A stretch of 64,000 nt of DNA, taken from contig NZ_CCDM010000009.1 of NCBI RefSeq assembly GCF_000750635.1, positions 78,519 through 142,518 of the forward strand, given 5' to 3'. Numbering within the stretch: position 1 is the stretch's first letter; every line of letters starts with the position of its first letter. Made by a program: the position numbers and the translations under genes. Source of the DNA: Oceanobacillus jeddahensis (GTDB lineage Bacteria > Bacillota > Bacilli > Bacillales > Amphibacillaceae). Positions 49,205 through 58,962 of the stretch are shown one piece after another. Under the pieces are notes generated by a model. The model did no database searches and was not told the origin of the DNA. It saw only the letters and a program-made list of their open reading frames with translations.

Positions 49205-50724
49205 AGGAATTTATAAACGTGTTCCAGAACCGGCAGGATATGCTCCTTCAGGCTATTTGGGAACATTTGCAGATTTCTCTGATTTCACTCGGTATTGCCA
49301 TTTTAATTGCTGTGCCAATCGGAATTATACTGACAAGGTATCCTCGTGTCGCTGAGCCTATTATTGGCACATCTGCTGTTCTGCAGACCATACCAAGTCT
49401 TGCAGTGTTAGCCTTTTTAATCCCGTTTTTAGGGATTGGCATTCAGCCGGCTATTGTTGCGCTTGTCCTCTATGGATTGTTACCGATTCTTAGAAATACA
49501 TACACCGGAATAGATGGAGTAAATCCAGCATTACGGGAAGCTGCCAGAGGTATGGGGATGAATACTAAAAAGCAATTAATGAAGGTAGAGCTGCCGATTG
49601 CGATGCCGGTTATTATGGCAGGTATTCGTACCTCTATGGTTCTTATTGTAGGAACCACCACTATTGCAGCTTTAATCGGTGCAGGTGGACTCGGAGATAT
49701 CATTTTACTTGGTTTAGACCGTGGCGGAGATATTCCACTTGTGTTATTAGGTGCGATACCAGCTGCTTTATTAGCTATTATTCTTGATTTTATTCTGCGT
49801 TTATTTGAAAAGCTCTCTAAAAATTACGGCATCAAAGCATTTACAGCAATGTTGATTATTGTTGTTCTTGTTGCGACCATTCCGTTTATGATTCCAAGCA
49901 ATCAAAAAGGGGATATTGTTATTGCGGGAAAATTAGGAGCAGAGCCGGAAATCATTATGAATCTTTATAAAATATTAATAGAAGAAGAAAGTGATATTTC
50001 CGTTGATATAGAACCGAATCTTGGAAAAACAGATATGGTATTTAATGCGCTGCAGCAAGGAAGCATTGATATTTACCCGGAATTCACAGGTACGGTTATC
50101 GTTTCACTGCTTGATGAACAGGCGGAATCCAAGGAAGCAGAAGAAGTATATGTACAAGCCAGAGATGGCATTAAAGAAGCATATAATTTGGAACTGTTAG
50201 AGCCAATGTTGTTTAATAATGCATATACGGTAGCTGTTACAGAAGCATTTGCAGAAGAAAATAACCTGGATGATATCTCTGATTTGAAGCCGATTGAAGA
50301 TCAGATGACAGCCGGATTCACATTAGAATTTAATGACCGCTATGATGGCTATGTCGGAATGCAGGATGTCTATAATCTGGACTTTAATGAGGTAAACACA
50401 ATGGATCCCGGTCTTCGTCAAGAAGCGATTGCCAGTGGAGAGGTGGATGTGATTGACGCTTATGGAACAGACAGTTATATGGTAGAATTAGGGTTAGTAT
50501 CCTTGGGAGATTCTGAAAACTTATTTCCGTCCTATCAGGGTGCACCGTTAATGCGGGAAGACACGTTAGAACAGTATCCGGAACTGGAAGACATTCTGAA
50601 TCAATTAAGCGGACAAATTACAGATGAGGAAATGCAAGAGATGAATTACCAAGTGGACTATGAAGATGCAGCTGCAGAGGATGTTGCCAGAGACTACTTG
50701 GAAGAAAACGGGTTTATCGAGTAA
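49201..50724 (+). CDS. opuFB: Osmoprotectant transporter permease fused to substrate-binding domain (OpuF-like)
   Basis: A 507-residue fusion. Residues about 1-230 form the permease with the coupling-loop pattern (REAARGMGMNTKKQLMKVEL) and about six or seven helices; residues about 235-507 form a type II substrate-binding domain (GKLGAEPEIIMNL, QGSIDIYPEFTGT) that sits outside the membrane. Bacillus OpuFB has the same fusion. With OpuFA it makes a two-gene importer. The exact solute cannot be decided by eye. Confidence 0.88.
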   Translation: MKEFINVFQNRQDMLLQAIWEHLQISLISLGIAILIAVPIGIILTRYPRVAEPIIGTSAVLQTIPSLAVLAFLIPFLGIGIQPAIVALVLYGLLPILRNTYTGIDGVNPALREAARGMGMNTKKQLMKVELPIAMPVIMAGIRTSMVLIVGTTTIAALIGAGGLGDIILLGLDRGGDIPLVLLGAIPAALLAIILDFILRLFEKLSKNYGIKAFTAMLIIVVLVATIPFMIPSNQKGDIVIAGKLGAEPEIIMNLYKILIEEESDISVDIEPNLGKTDMVFNALQQGSIDIYPEFTGTVIVSLLDEQAESKEAEEVYVQARDGIKEAYNLELLEPMLFNNAYTVAVTEAFAEENNLDDISDLKPIEDQMTAGFTLEFNDRYDGYVGMQDVYNLDFNEVNTMDPGLRQEAIASGEVDVIDAYGTDSYMVELGLVSLGDSENLFPSYQGAPLMREDTLEQYPELEDILNQLSGQITDEEMQEMNYQVDYEDAAAEDVARDYLEENGFIE

Positions 50725-50769
50725 TTGCAGGAAAAAATTCCATACATTTATTTTAAAGGAGGAATTATC

Positions 50770-51186
50770 ATGGCTATTGAAAATCCCAGCAATGAAAAGT
50801 TAAAAGAAATTCTGGAGAACGCGAAGACAATTGCTGTTGTAGGTTTATCTGCAAATCCAGACAGAACATCCTATCAAATTGCAAAAAGAATGCAGGAGGA
50901 AGGGTATAAGATTATTCCTGTCAATCCAACCGTCGATGAGGTTCTTGGAGAAAAGGCTTATAACACCCTGGCAGAAGTCAAAGAGCATATTGATATTATT
51001 AATGTTTTCCGCCGGCCGGAGCATTTGCCGGATGTAGCGAAGGATGCTGTACAAACAGATTGTAAAATGTTTTGGGCGCAGCAGGGAATAGTAAATGAAG
51101 AAGCTTATAATTATTTAAAAGAACATGATTTTGAAGTAGTGATGGACCTTTGCATTAAAGTGATACATGCGGTTCTATTAAAATAA
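50770..51186 (+). CDS. yneT: CoA-binding domain protein YneT
   Basis: A 138-residue single-domain CoA-binding Rossmann protein (TIAVVGLSANPDRTSY and INVFRRPEHLPDV). Function unknown. AAAGGAGG lies before ATG 50770; the open frame upstream to 50725 precedes this site. It stands just before the parE region as in B. subtilis. Confidence 0.92.
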   Translation: MAIENPSNEKLKEILENAKTIAVVGLSANPDRTSYQIAKRMQEEGYKIIPVNPTVDEVLGEKAYNTLAEVKEHIDIINVFRRPEHLPDVAKDAVQTDCKMFWAQQGIVNEEAYNYLKEHDFEVVMDLCIKVIHAVLLK

Positions 51187-51252
51187 AGGAAAATTACCGT
51201 TGAACTAGCAGTAAAATGCACATTAAATGATGTCGTACTTTTTCTAAGCTAC

Positions 51253-51291
51253 ACGGCTGAGTCGGGCGCTACAAGCCAGACTCGGCTTTTT
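51253..51291 (+). terminator. Intrinsic terminator after yneT
   Basis: GGCTGAGTC pairs with GACTCGGCT (two G-T pairs), followed by TTTTT. Confidence 0.82.
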
Positions 51292-51300
51292 GCTTTAGAT

Positions 51301-51711
51301 CTCAACTTTCACACATTAAAAAGTAACTTCATTTCCATAGAGACAGGAGTTGATCGTTCCTTTGATAACTTCCTTGACCAAGAATAGAAGGTGTAGTGTA
51401 AAGCACCGCTGCGGCGGACCGTTTTGCTTTCCTAGGGGCACGCTCTTCAGCTAACTTTTGCCAAGAAGAGCGCTTGGCAAAAGTGGATCTTCAGATGGTG
51501 CTAATCCCTCAGGAGTCAAAACGGTCCGCCTCCGCTAGTAAGGTGTTCTATATGTGGAAAAAAGCTCACCAAATAGATGTTTGATCAGATAGAACATATT
51601 TTTCATACTGCATGGTAAAATGTCCCGCCAAGACTACTTTCTGTGCATGAAAGCTATTCCTGATGTTAACTATCCACGCTGTCATGATTAGTTGATCAGT
51701 CGAAAGTTGAG
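51301..51711. mobile_element. Family B element copy B-3 (~411 bp) with near-exact target duplication
   Basis: From CTCAACTTTCACACATTAAA to CAGTCGAAAGTTGAG. Module B2 at 51404-51538. Flanks TTTAGAT (51294-51300) and CTTAGAT (51712-51718) match at 6 of 7 positions. No coding capacity. Confidence 0.78.
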
Positions 51712-52514
51712 CTTAGATAGCAATAACTATCTAACTAAAGAAAACACGGAAAGCGTAGAGTTTTTCCTCAGCAGTTGTATTAACATGAAATAATAGGAAG
51801 CGAGGCTTACTTTCAGAACGTAGTGACCTTAGTTGATTATTTCTTTTAGCAACTTTTTGAACACGCTCTAATACTATTAAATAAATGATTACCTTGCTTT
51901 TCTATGATTTTTCCAATAAGATATTAATGATGTAAACATTGATATCGTGGGTATACCCTTTATTTGATAAAGCCCATTTAAAAATAATTTTTAATAGAAA
52001 TTATTTGATTTATCAGGTGGGAGCATGTTTAGACTAGACGACAAAACAAACTTTGCTCTATAGTGGATAAACAAGGTTTCATTTATCACAGGGTAACATT
52101 TATAAAGCTCATGTCTTAAAATAGAGAGTGAAAATCAATTTATTTAAACGGAAGATGGCAGACGCTAACTCTGAATCATTCAACTAATAATGGGCTCATT
52201 GAGATGAGGGATTGCTTTCCAATTCGACGGGTGAAGAACAAAACACCTATTGCATGGAGAACTGTTTTAAATAAATGGGACAGGAATAGAGAAAACGTTA
52301 TATAAGCATGACTGTTTGAATTATAAAGTACCCGGTTACGTATAGACTTTTATCGCAGTTTAGCTTTAGAATCAAAGTTTGTAATCAATTTGTTATCCGC
52401 TGGATGGCTGTTATATGCTTTGTTCTTTGATTAGAAAGCTTCGTGTTTACTATGTCTTTGATTGAATAACGTTTATGTTGAGCTGATACAAATAGCGAAG
52501 TTTTATTTTTTTAT
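51712..52514. other. Non-coding gap before parE with degenerate repeats
   Basis: About 800 bp without a gene. 51722-51790 is a degenerate family C piece (AACTATCTAACT...TTTTTCCTCAGCAG). 52083-52200 is a decayed family A piece (TTATCACAGGGTAAC...CTGAATCATTCAACTAA). The rest shows nothing recognisable. Confidence 0.5.
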
Positions 52515-52543
52515 TTGTCAAATAAGAACGAATGTTCTATGAT
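52515..52543 (+). promoter_or_regulatory. parEC promoter with LexA box
   Basis: TTGTCA (52515-52520), 17-nt spacer, TATGAT (52538-52543). GAACGAATGTTC (52526-52537) lies inside the spacer and fits the B. subtilis LexA consensus GAACRNRYGTTY at every position. parEC is in the B. subtilis LexA regulon. Confidence 0.85.
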
Positions 52544-52579
52544 GTGTGTAGAGGATTTTTTGAAGGGAGAAGATGATTC

Positions 52580-54535
52580 GTGGAGAATGAATATCAATAC
52601 TCTGATAGTTCTATCCAGGTGCTGGAAGGACTGGATGCAGTACGTAAACGACCAGGAATGTATATTGGAAGTACAGACATTCGTGGATTACATCATCTTG
52701 TTTATGAAATTGTTGATAATGCTGTAGACGAGGCGCTGGCTGGTCACGGCAATCAAATAACGGTAACCATACATAAAGATGACAGTATTTCTGTAGAGGA
52801 TAGCGGCCGTGGAATGCCGATTGGAATGCATGCGACCGGAAAACCGACCACAGAGGTTATTTTTACTGTCCTGCATGCGGGCGGAAAGTTTGGTCAAGGA
52901 AGCTATAAAACAAGTGGAGGTTTGCATGGCGTAGGTGCTTCTGTTGTAAATGCTTTGTCTGAATGGCTGACAGTAACCACTTATCGTGATGGACGTAAAT
53001 ATGAACAGCGTTTCGAGAATGGCGGACACCCAGCAACTACTTTAGAGGATAAAGGACCTTCGAGAAAAAAAGGCTCCTGTATTCACTTTAAGCCGGACCC
53101 TGCTATCTTCTCGACAATTGTATTTAATTTTGAAACGATTTCAGAGCGTTTAAGAGAATCTGCCTTTTTACTGAAAGGATTAAAAATTGAACTGAAAGAT
53201 GAACATAATGGAGAGCATCAGATTTATGAATACCCTGAAGGTCTACAATCTTTTGTAGAATGGCTAAATGAAGAAAAGGACGTGCTTCATCCAGTTGTAT
53301 CGTTTGAAGGAGAACAATTAGAAATTGAAGTTGAATTTGCTTTTCAATTCAATGATGGTTTTGCTGAAAATATGCTTTCCTTTGTAAACCATGTGCGGAC
53401 AAGAGATGGTGGTACACATGAATTTGGTGCTAGAACGGCAATTACTCGTACGATCAATGATTATGCAAGAAGAGTCGGGCTCTTAAAAGAAAAAGATAAA
53501 AATTTAGAAGGTACCGATATCCGCGAAGGATTAACGGCAATAGTGTCTGTCCGTGTACCGGAGAATAAGCTGCAATTTGAAGGACAGACAAAGGGTAAAC
53601 TTGGGACAACAGAAGCCCGTTCAGCAGTTGATGCAGTTGTATCTGAAAACCTAACTTACTTTTTAGAGGAAAACGCAGAAACCTCTTCTTTGTTGATTAA
53701 AAAGTCTATCCGTGCAAAAGAAGCACGAGAAGCAGCGAGAAAAGCACGGGAAGAAGCTCGTACTGGAAAAAAACGAAAAAGAAAAGATACTTTGCTAAGT
53801 GGGAAGCTAACTCCTGCACAATCAAAGAATCCACAGAAGAATGAGCTATATCTTGTAGAGGGAGACTCTGCTGGCGGATCAGCAAAGCAAGGCCGTGACC
53901 GTAAATTCCAAGCTGTGCTGCCGCTTAGAGGAAAGGTTATTAATACGGAAAAAGCAAAGCTTGAGGATGTTTTTAAAAATGAAGAAATCTCAACGATTAT
54001 TCATACGATAGGTGCCGGTGTTGGCGGAGATTTTAATATGGAAGATGTTCAATATGACAAAATTATTATTATGACGGATGCAGATACGGACGGAGCACAT
54101 ATTCAAGTTCTGTTGTTAACGTTTTTCTATCGATATATGCGACCTTTAGTAGAGTCGGGGAAAGTATTTATTGCACTTCCGCCGTTGTTTAAGGTCTCTA
54201 AAGGGAAAGGGAAACAAGAAAAAACACGTTATGCATGGGATGAAAATGAGCTCAAAAAAGCAGTGCAAGAGTTAAAAAATGGCTATGACATCCAGCGCTA
54301 TAAGGGTCTTGGCGAGATGAATGCGGATCAATTGTGGGAGACGACCATGAATCCCGAGTCCCGTACACTTATCCGGGTATCTATTGATGATATTGCCCGT
54401 GCGGAACGAAGGGTAACAACATTAATGGGAGATAAGGTAGAACCCCGCCGTAAATGGATTGAAGGTCATGTTAAATTTGGTTTGGCAGAAGACGGAACCA
54501 TTTTAGAAAATGAAAATATTCATAAAGAAGAATAG
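52580..54535 (+). CDS. parE: DNA topoisomerase IV subunit B
   Basis: A 651-residue GHKL ATPase subunit of topoisomerase IV, which separates linked daughter chromosomes. ATP site EIVDNAVDEALAG, GGLHGVGASVVNALS, TOPRIM motifs EGDSAGGSAKQGRDR and DADTDGAHI. The PLRGKVINTEKA segment is complete. GTG start after GGGAGA. It sits 27 nt before parC in one operon, behind a promoter with a LexA box. Confidence 0.96.
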   Translation: MENEYQYSDSSIQVLEGLDAVRKRPGMYIGSTDIRGLHHLVYEIVDNAVDEALAGHGNQITVTIHKDDSISVEDSGRGMPIGMHATGKPTTEVIFTVLHAGGKFGQGSYKTSGGLHGVGASVVNALSEWLTVTTYRDGRKYEQRFENGGHPATTLEDKGPSRKKGSCIHFKPDPAIFSTIVFNFETISERLRESAFLLKGLKIELKDEHNGEHQIYEYPEGLQSFVEWLNEEKDVLHPVVSFEGEQLEIEVEFAFQFNDGFAENMLSFVNHVRTRDGGTHEFGARTAITRTINDYARRVGLLKEKDKNLEGTDIREGLTAIVSVRVPENKLQFEGQTKGKLGTTEARSAVDAVVSENLTYFLEENAETSSLLIKKSIRAKEAREAARKAREEARTGKKRKRKDTLLSGKLTPAQSKNPQKNELYLVEGDSAGGSAKQGRDRKFQAVLPLRGKVINTEKAKLEDVFKNEEISTIIHTIGAGVGGDFNMEDVQYDKIIIMTDADTDGAHIQVLLLTFFYRYMRPLVESGKVFIALPPLFKVSKGKGKQEKTRYAWDENELKKAVQELKNGYDIQRYKGLGEMNADQLWETTMNPESRTLIRVSIDDIARAERRVTTLMGDKVEPRRKWIEGHVKFGLAEDGTILENENIHKEE

Positions 54536-54561
54536 TTCGGAATTGTAAGGAGTGATTCCAT

Positions 54562-57015
54562 TTGGATCAAACAGAGAAATATTTAGATCTTCCTTTAGAA
54601 GAAGTCATAGGAGACCGTTTTGGAAGGTATAGTAAATATATCATTCAAGATCGTGCGCTTCCGGATGCCAGAGATGGTTTGAAGCCTGTCCAACGACGTA
54701 TACTGTATGCTATGCATGTAGAAAGAAATACGCATGAGAAGAATTTCAGAAAGGCTGCGAAAACAGTAGGAACCGTAATTGGTAACTATCACCCGCATGG
54801 TGATTCTTCTGTTTATGAAGCAATGGTCCGCTTAAGCCAGGATTGGAAAGTGCGTAACAGATTGATTGAAATGCACGGGAATAATGGCAGTATTGACGGA
54901 GACCCTCCAGCAGCAATGCGTTATACAGAAGCAAGATTATCTCCAATTGCATCAGAGCTTCTTCGGGATATTGATAAAGAGACCGTTGAATACATTCCTA
55001 ACTTTGATGAAACAACCGATGAGCCTGTTGTATTACCTGCAAAATTTCCTAATTTGCTCGTAAATGGTTCTACAGGTATCTCCGCTGGTTATGCGACAGA
55101 TATTCCTCCTCATAATTTAGGTGAAGTAATCGATGCAGTGATCATGCGGATCGATAAACCGGAATCCAGTGTAGATGATTTAATGCGTGTGCTGAAAGGA
55201 CCTGATTTCCCTACTGGTGGTATCATCCAAGGCATTGAAGGAATTAAAAAAGCTTATGAAACTGGAAAAGGAAAAGTTGTCGTTCGTGGAAAGGCAGCAA
55301 TCGAAACATTAAAAGGAAACCGTGAACAAATCGTTGTTACAGAAGTTCCCTATGAAGTCAACAAAGCAGCAATGGTAAAAAAAATGGACGAACTTCGTAT
55401 TGACAGGAAGGTTGAGGGAATCGCGGAAGTACGTGATGAAACAGACCGGACTGGCTTACGTATTGTTGTTGAATTGAAAAAGGATGCGAATAGTGAAGGT
55501 ATTTTAAATTTCTTATATAAAAATACAGACTTACAGATTACGTATCATTTCAATATGGTTGCTATCAAAGATAAGACACCGACCCTTTTATCTTTGCCGC
55601 AGCTTCTTGATGCGTATGTCAGTCATCAGCGTGAAGTTGTAACAAACCAGACACGATTTGACTTAAATAAGGCTAAAAAGCGAGCGCATATTGTGGAAGG
55701 TTTAATCAAAGCAATTTCCATTTTAGATGAGTTAATTGCGACCATCCGTGCATCAAAAGATAAGGCTGATGCCAAAAATCAGATCATGGAAAAGTACGGT
55801 TTTACAGAGCCTCAAGCAGAAGCGATTGTTACGTTACAGCTTTATCGATTAACTAATACAGATATTGTTCAATTAGAGGAAGAAGCAAGTGAGTTACGAA
55901 AACAAATGGAAAAGCTTGCAGCTATTTTAGATAGCGAAAAGAAATTGCTGCAAACTATTAAGAATGACTTAAAGCAAATTAAGAAAAAATTTACGGATGC
56001 CCGTCGCACGCATATTGAGGATAAAGTAGAAGAGCTGAAAATTAATATTGAAGTAACCGTAGCAAGTGAAGATGTATTGGTTTCAGTTACTAGAGACGGC
56101 TATGTAAAACGGACCAGCCTAAGGTCTTATGCAGCTTCTAACAGTGAAGATTTGCCGCTGAAGGACGATGATCATCCAATAAGTCTGCTCGAAGTTAATA
56201 CAACGGATAACATTATGTTGTTTACGAACAAAGGAAGGTATATTTTGTGTGCTGTTCATGAACTCCCTGATATTCGTTGGAAGGATATGGGGCAGCATAT
56301 TTCGCATATAGTTCCATTGGAAAAAGAAGAATATTTGATTAAAGTGATTCCTGTCCGTGACTTTAAGGAAGAGGAAGGTTTCTTAATGTTCTTTACACGA
56401 AACGGCATGGTTAAACGGAGTGAGTTCCAGCTTTATGAAGCACAGCGTCGTGGAAAAGCATTAATTGCTCTTAATCTGAAAAATGATGATGAACTGGTCC
56501 AAATCAGTCGTACTGATGGTCAGAAGGATATATTTATTACAACAAATAAAGGCTATGGGTTATGGTATGAAGAAGCAGAAGTATCGATTGTCGGCCAAAG
56601 AGCAGCCGGGGTGAAGTCGATCGCCTTGAAAGATGATGATTTCGTTGTAAATGGACAAGTGTTTGATCCAGAAACACCAAAAGATTTATTTGTTATGACG
56701 CAACGCGGGGCATGTAAACGCATGAAGTTAAAATCCTTTGAAAAAGCAAGCCGGGCAAAACGGGGATTAATTATGCTGAAGGAATTAAAGAAAAAACCGC
56801 ATCGGATTCAAGGATTCTTTATGGTAAATAATCAGGAAATGATTAGCTATAAAACGAAAAATGGAGAGGTGCAACGCATAAATCCTATAGAGCTTCCTGT
56901 CTCTGACCGGTATAGTAATGGTTCATTTATGATAGATGCTGATCAGGAAGTAATTGAGGTATATCAAGAAACAACCTATGAAAAACCGTTTGAAACGAAT
57001 GATGAGGAATCGTAG
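54562..57015 (+). CDS. parC: DNA topoisomerase IV subunit A
   Basis: An 817-residue DNA-cleaving subunit. The catalytic Tyr121 lies in AAMRYTEARLS. The quinolone region HPHGDSSVYEAM has the unmutated Ser82 and Glu86 (positions equal to S. aureus 80 and 84). The C-terminal half has beta-pinwheel repeats. TTG start after AAGGAG. A terminator follows. Confidence 0.96.
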   Translation: MDQTEKYLDLPLEEVIGDRFGRYSKYIIQDRALPDARDGLKPVQRRILYAMHVERNTHEKNFRKAAKTVGTVIGNYHPHGDSSVYEAMVRLSQDWKVRNRLIEMHGNNGSIDGDPPAAMRYTEARLSPIASELLRDIDKETVEYIPNFDETTDEPVVLPAKFPNLLVNGSTGISAGYATDIPPHNLGEVIDAVIMRIDKPESSVDDLMRVLKGPDFPTGGIIQGIEGIKKAYETGKGKVVVRGKAAIETLKGNREQIVVTEVPYEVNKAAMVKKMDELRIDRKVEGIAEVRDETDRTGLRIVVELKKDANSEGILNFLYKNTDLQITYHFNMVAIKDKTPTLLSLPQLLDAYVSHQREVVTNQTRFDLNKAKKRAHIVEGLIKAISILDELIATIRASKDKADAKNQIMEKYGFTEPQAEAIVTLQLYRLTNTDIVQLEEEASELRKQMEKLAAILDSEKKLLQTIKNDLKQIKKKFTDARRTHIEDKVEELKINIEVTVASEDVLVSVTRDGYVKRTSLRSYAASNSEDLPLKDDDHPISLLEVNTTDNIMLFTNKGRYILCAVHELPDIRWKDMGQHISHIVPLEKEEYLIKVIPVRDFKEEEGFLMFFTRNGMVKRSEFQLYEAQRRGKALIALNLKNDDELVQISRTDGQKDIFITTNKGYGLWYEEAEVSIVGQRAAGVKSIALKDDDFVVNGQVFDPETPKDLFVMTQRGACKRMKLKSFEKASRAKRGLIMLKELKKKPHRIQGFFMVNNQEMISYKTKNGEVQRINPIELPVSDRYSNGSFMIDADQEVIEVYQETTYEKPFETNDEES

Positions 57016-57026
57016 AAGTTAATATT

Positions 57027-57068
57027 ATCTCCTTAACGTGCCAAAAGCATTGTTAGGGAGATTTTTTG
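57027..57068 (+). terminator. Intrinsic terminator after parC
   Basis: An 11-bp stem (57027-57037 with 57052-57062, one G-T pair) and a T6 run. Confidence 0.88.
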
Positions 57069-57075
57069 TATATAA

Positions 57076-57690
57076 ATCAACTTTCGTACATTAAAAAGTA
57101 ACTTCATTAGACAAAGAATAGAAGGTGAAGTGTAAGGCACCGCTGCGGCGGACAGTTTTGCTTTCCGACGTACAAATGTTTTCGATGGGGCGAGTAATCG
57201 CAGCCCCAACCCCAGGACGTTGCGACTTTAGTTTGCCTAGGGGCACGCTCTTCAGCTAACTTTTGCCAAGAAGAGCACTTGGCAAAAGTGGATCTTCAGA
57301 TGGTGCTGATCCCTCAGGAGTCAAAACGGTCCGCCTCCGCTAGTCAGATAGTCTATACGAAAAAAAACAACTTACCCAATAGATGTTTGATCAGATAGAA
57401 CTTATTTTTCATGCTGCATGCTAAAACCTTCCGCCAAGATTACGTTCTGTGCACAAAAGCTATTCCCTGTACTTCATATCCATACTGTCATGATTGGCTG
57501 TTTAGGCGAAAGCTGCTATTTCGTCAAACTCATCAAAATGTTAGCTCTTTCATTCGCTGTAGAGTCCTATCAGAGCGCAGGCCAATCACGGAGAATCCTA
57601 AAGTGATTTGCAGACTAAACCCGTGATTCCTGGGGCTGCGGTTACTTGCCCTATCGAAAACCGTCGCTAAAATTTTATGTTTTCTTAAAG
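57076..57690. mobile_element. Family B element copy B-4, rearranged
   Basis: Left end ATCAACTTTCGTACATTAAA; module B2 at 57138-57343 with a nested family A core (about 57166-57236). The flank of module B1 is recognisable to about 57577, then the sequence switches to a second family A core (about 57636). The right inverted end was not found. Fills most of the 788-bp parC-acyl-CoA dehydrogenase gap. Confidence 0.7.
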
Positions 57691-57731
57691 TGTAAATGTA
57701 GCCATTCAAAAAAGATTTTTTATCTTTTTCT

Positions 57732-57779
57732 TTGCCTAATCCCCAGCTTTTGATAAAATATAAATGGAAACGCATTCAT
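57732..57779 (+). promoter_or_regulatory. Promoter and cre box of the leucine catabolic operon
   Basis: TTGCCT (57732-57737), 16-nt spacer, TAAAAT (57754-57759). ATGGAAACGCATTCAT (57764-57779) fits the cre consensus WTGNAARCGNWWWCAW at all 16 positions and lies over the expected start site, so CcpA should repress when glucose is present. Confidence 0.85.
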
Positions 57780-57803
57780 TAAGAGCAAAAAGGGGGCACG
57801 AGA

Positions 57804-58946
57804 ATGGATTTTGATTTAACCAAAGAACAAAAAATGATTCAGCGGATGGTTTCTGATTTTGCAGAACAAAGCATTCGTCCAAGAGCAATGGATATCGATG
57901 TTAATGCAGCTTTCCCAGAAGATATTTTTCAAGATATGGGAGGGCTTGGTTTATTAGGGATCCCATTTCCTGAAGAATACGGAGGCTCTGACGGTGATAC
58001 GCTTTCGTATGCAATCGCTGTAGAGGAAATTGGCAAACGCTGCGGAAGTACAGGACTAAGTTATGCAGCAGCAGTATCTTTAGGAGCCAGTCCCATTTAT
58101 TATTTTGGAACAGAAGAGCAAAAACAAACTTTTTTAAAACCAATTGCCGAAGGACGTTCTTTAGGAGCTTTCGGTTTAACAGAGCCTAACGCCGGATCCG
58201 ATTCTGGGGGAACAAAAACAACTGCCAAACGAGATGGAGATGAATATATTATTCAAGGGGAAAAATGCTTTATCACGAATGCCAGTTTTGCAGATTTTAT
58301 TATTGTAACAGCGGTTACCAAAAAAGATGCGAATAATAAGAATAAAATTTCTGCGATTATTGTGCCAACAGATGCCGAAGGGTTAACCGTCCGCAGTGAT
58401 TATGACAAAATGGGCGTTCGCGGATCAGATACCGCGGAAGTTATTTTAGATAATGTCCGTGTTCCTAAAGAAAACTTACTTGGTATAGAACATCAAGGAC
58501 ATCAACAATTTTTGAAAACATTAGATGGCGGGAGGATCTCTATTGCGGCATTAGCTGTCGGGATTGGGCAGGCTGCTTTAGATCGTTCCTTACAGTATGC
58601 AAAAGACCGTAAACAATTCGGCAAGTCCATCTCCAGTTTTCAAGCGATTCAATTTAAATTAGCGGATATGGCAATGGAAATTGAATTGGCACGAAATATG
58701 GTATATAAAGCAGCCTGGTTAAAGGATCAACATAGAGATTTTTCCAAAGAAGCTGCATATGCCAAGTTGTATGCAACAGAAATGGCATTTCGAGCGGCAA
58801 ATCAGGCGATTCAAATTCATGGCGGCTATGGATATATGCGTGAATATGAAGTGGAGAGGCTGCTTAGGGACGCTAAATTATTAGAAATTGGAGAAGGAAC
58901 ATCTGAAATTCAACGCTTGGTTATTGCTAGAAAGCTAGGATGCTAG
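57804..58946 (+). CDS. yngJ: Acyl-CoA dehydrogenase, probably isovaleryl-CoA dehydrogenase
   Basis: A 380-residue FAD enzyme. FAD/substrate motifs FGLTEPNAGSD and CFITNASFADF, catalytic-region motif IQIHGGYGYMREYEVER. First gene of a five-gene operon for branched-chain (leucine) breakdown, so isovaleryl-CoA is the likely substrate; similarity alone does not separate it from butyryl-CoA dehydrogenases. GGGGGC-type ribosome site. A cre box precedes it. Confidence 0.9.
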   Translation: MDFDLTKEQKMIQRMVSDFAEQSIRPRAMDIDVNAAFPEDIFQDMGGLGLLGIPFPEEYGGSDGDTLSYAIAVEEIGKRCGSTGLSYAAAVSLGASPIYYFGTEEQKQTFLKPIAEGRSLGAFGLTEPNAGSDSGGTKTTAKRDGDEYIIQGEKCFITNASFADFIIVTAVTKKDANNKNKISAIIVPTDAEGLTVRSDYDKMGVRGSDTAEVILDNVRVPKENLLGIEHQGHQQFLKTLDGGRISIAALAVGIGQAALDRSLQYAKDRKQFGKSISSFQAIQFKLADMAMEIELARNMVYKAAWLKDQHRDFSKEAAYAKLYATEMAFRAANQAIQIHGGYGYMREYEVERLLRDAKLLEIGEGTSEIQRLVIARKLGC

Positions 58947-58962
58947 AGAAGGAGAGAAGCCG

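Noticed and set aside
52515..52727. 70-codon frame overlapping the parE start
   Set aside because: Starts within the promoter and overlaps parE out of phase; parE is certain.
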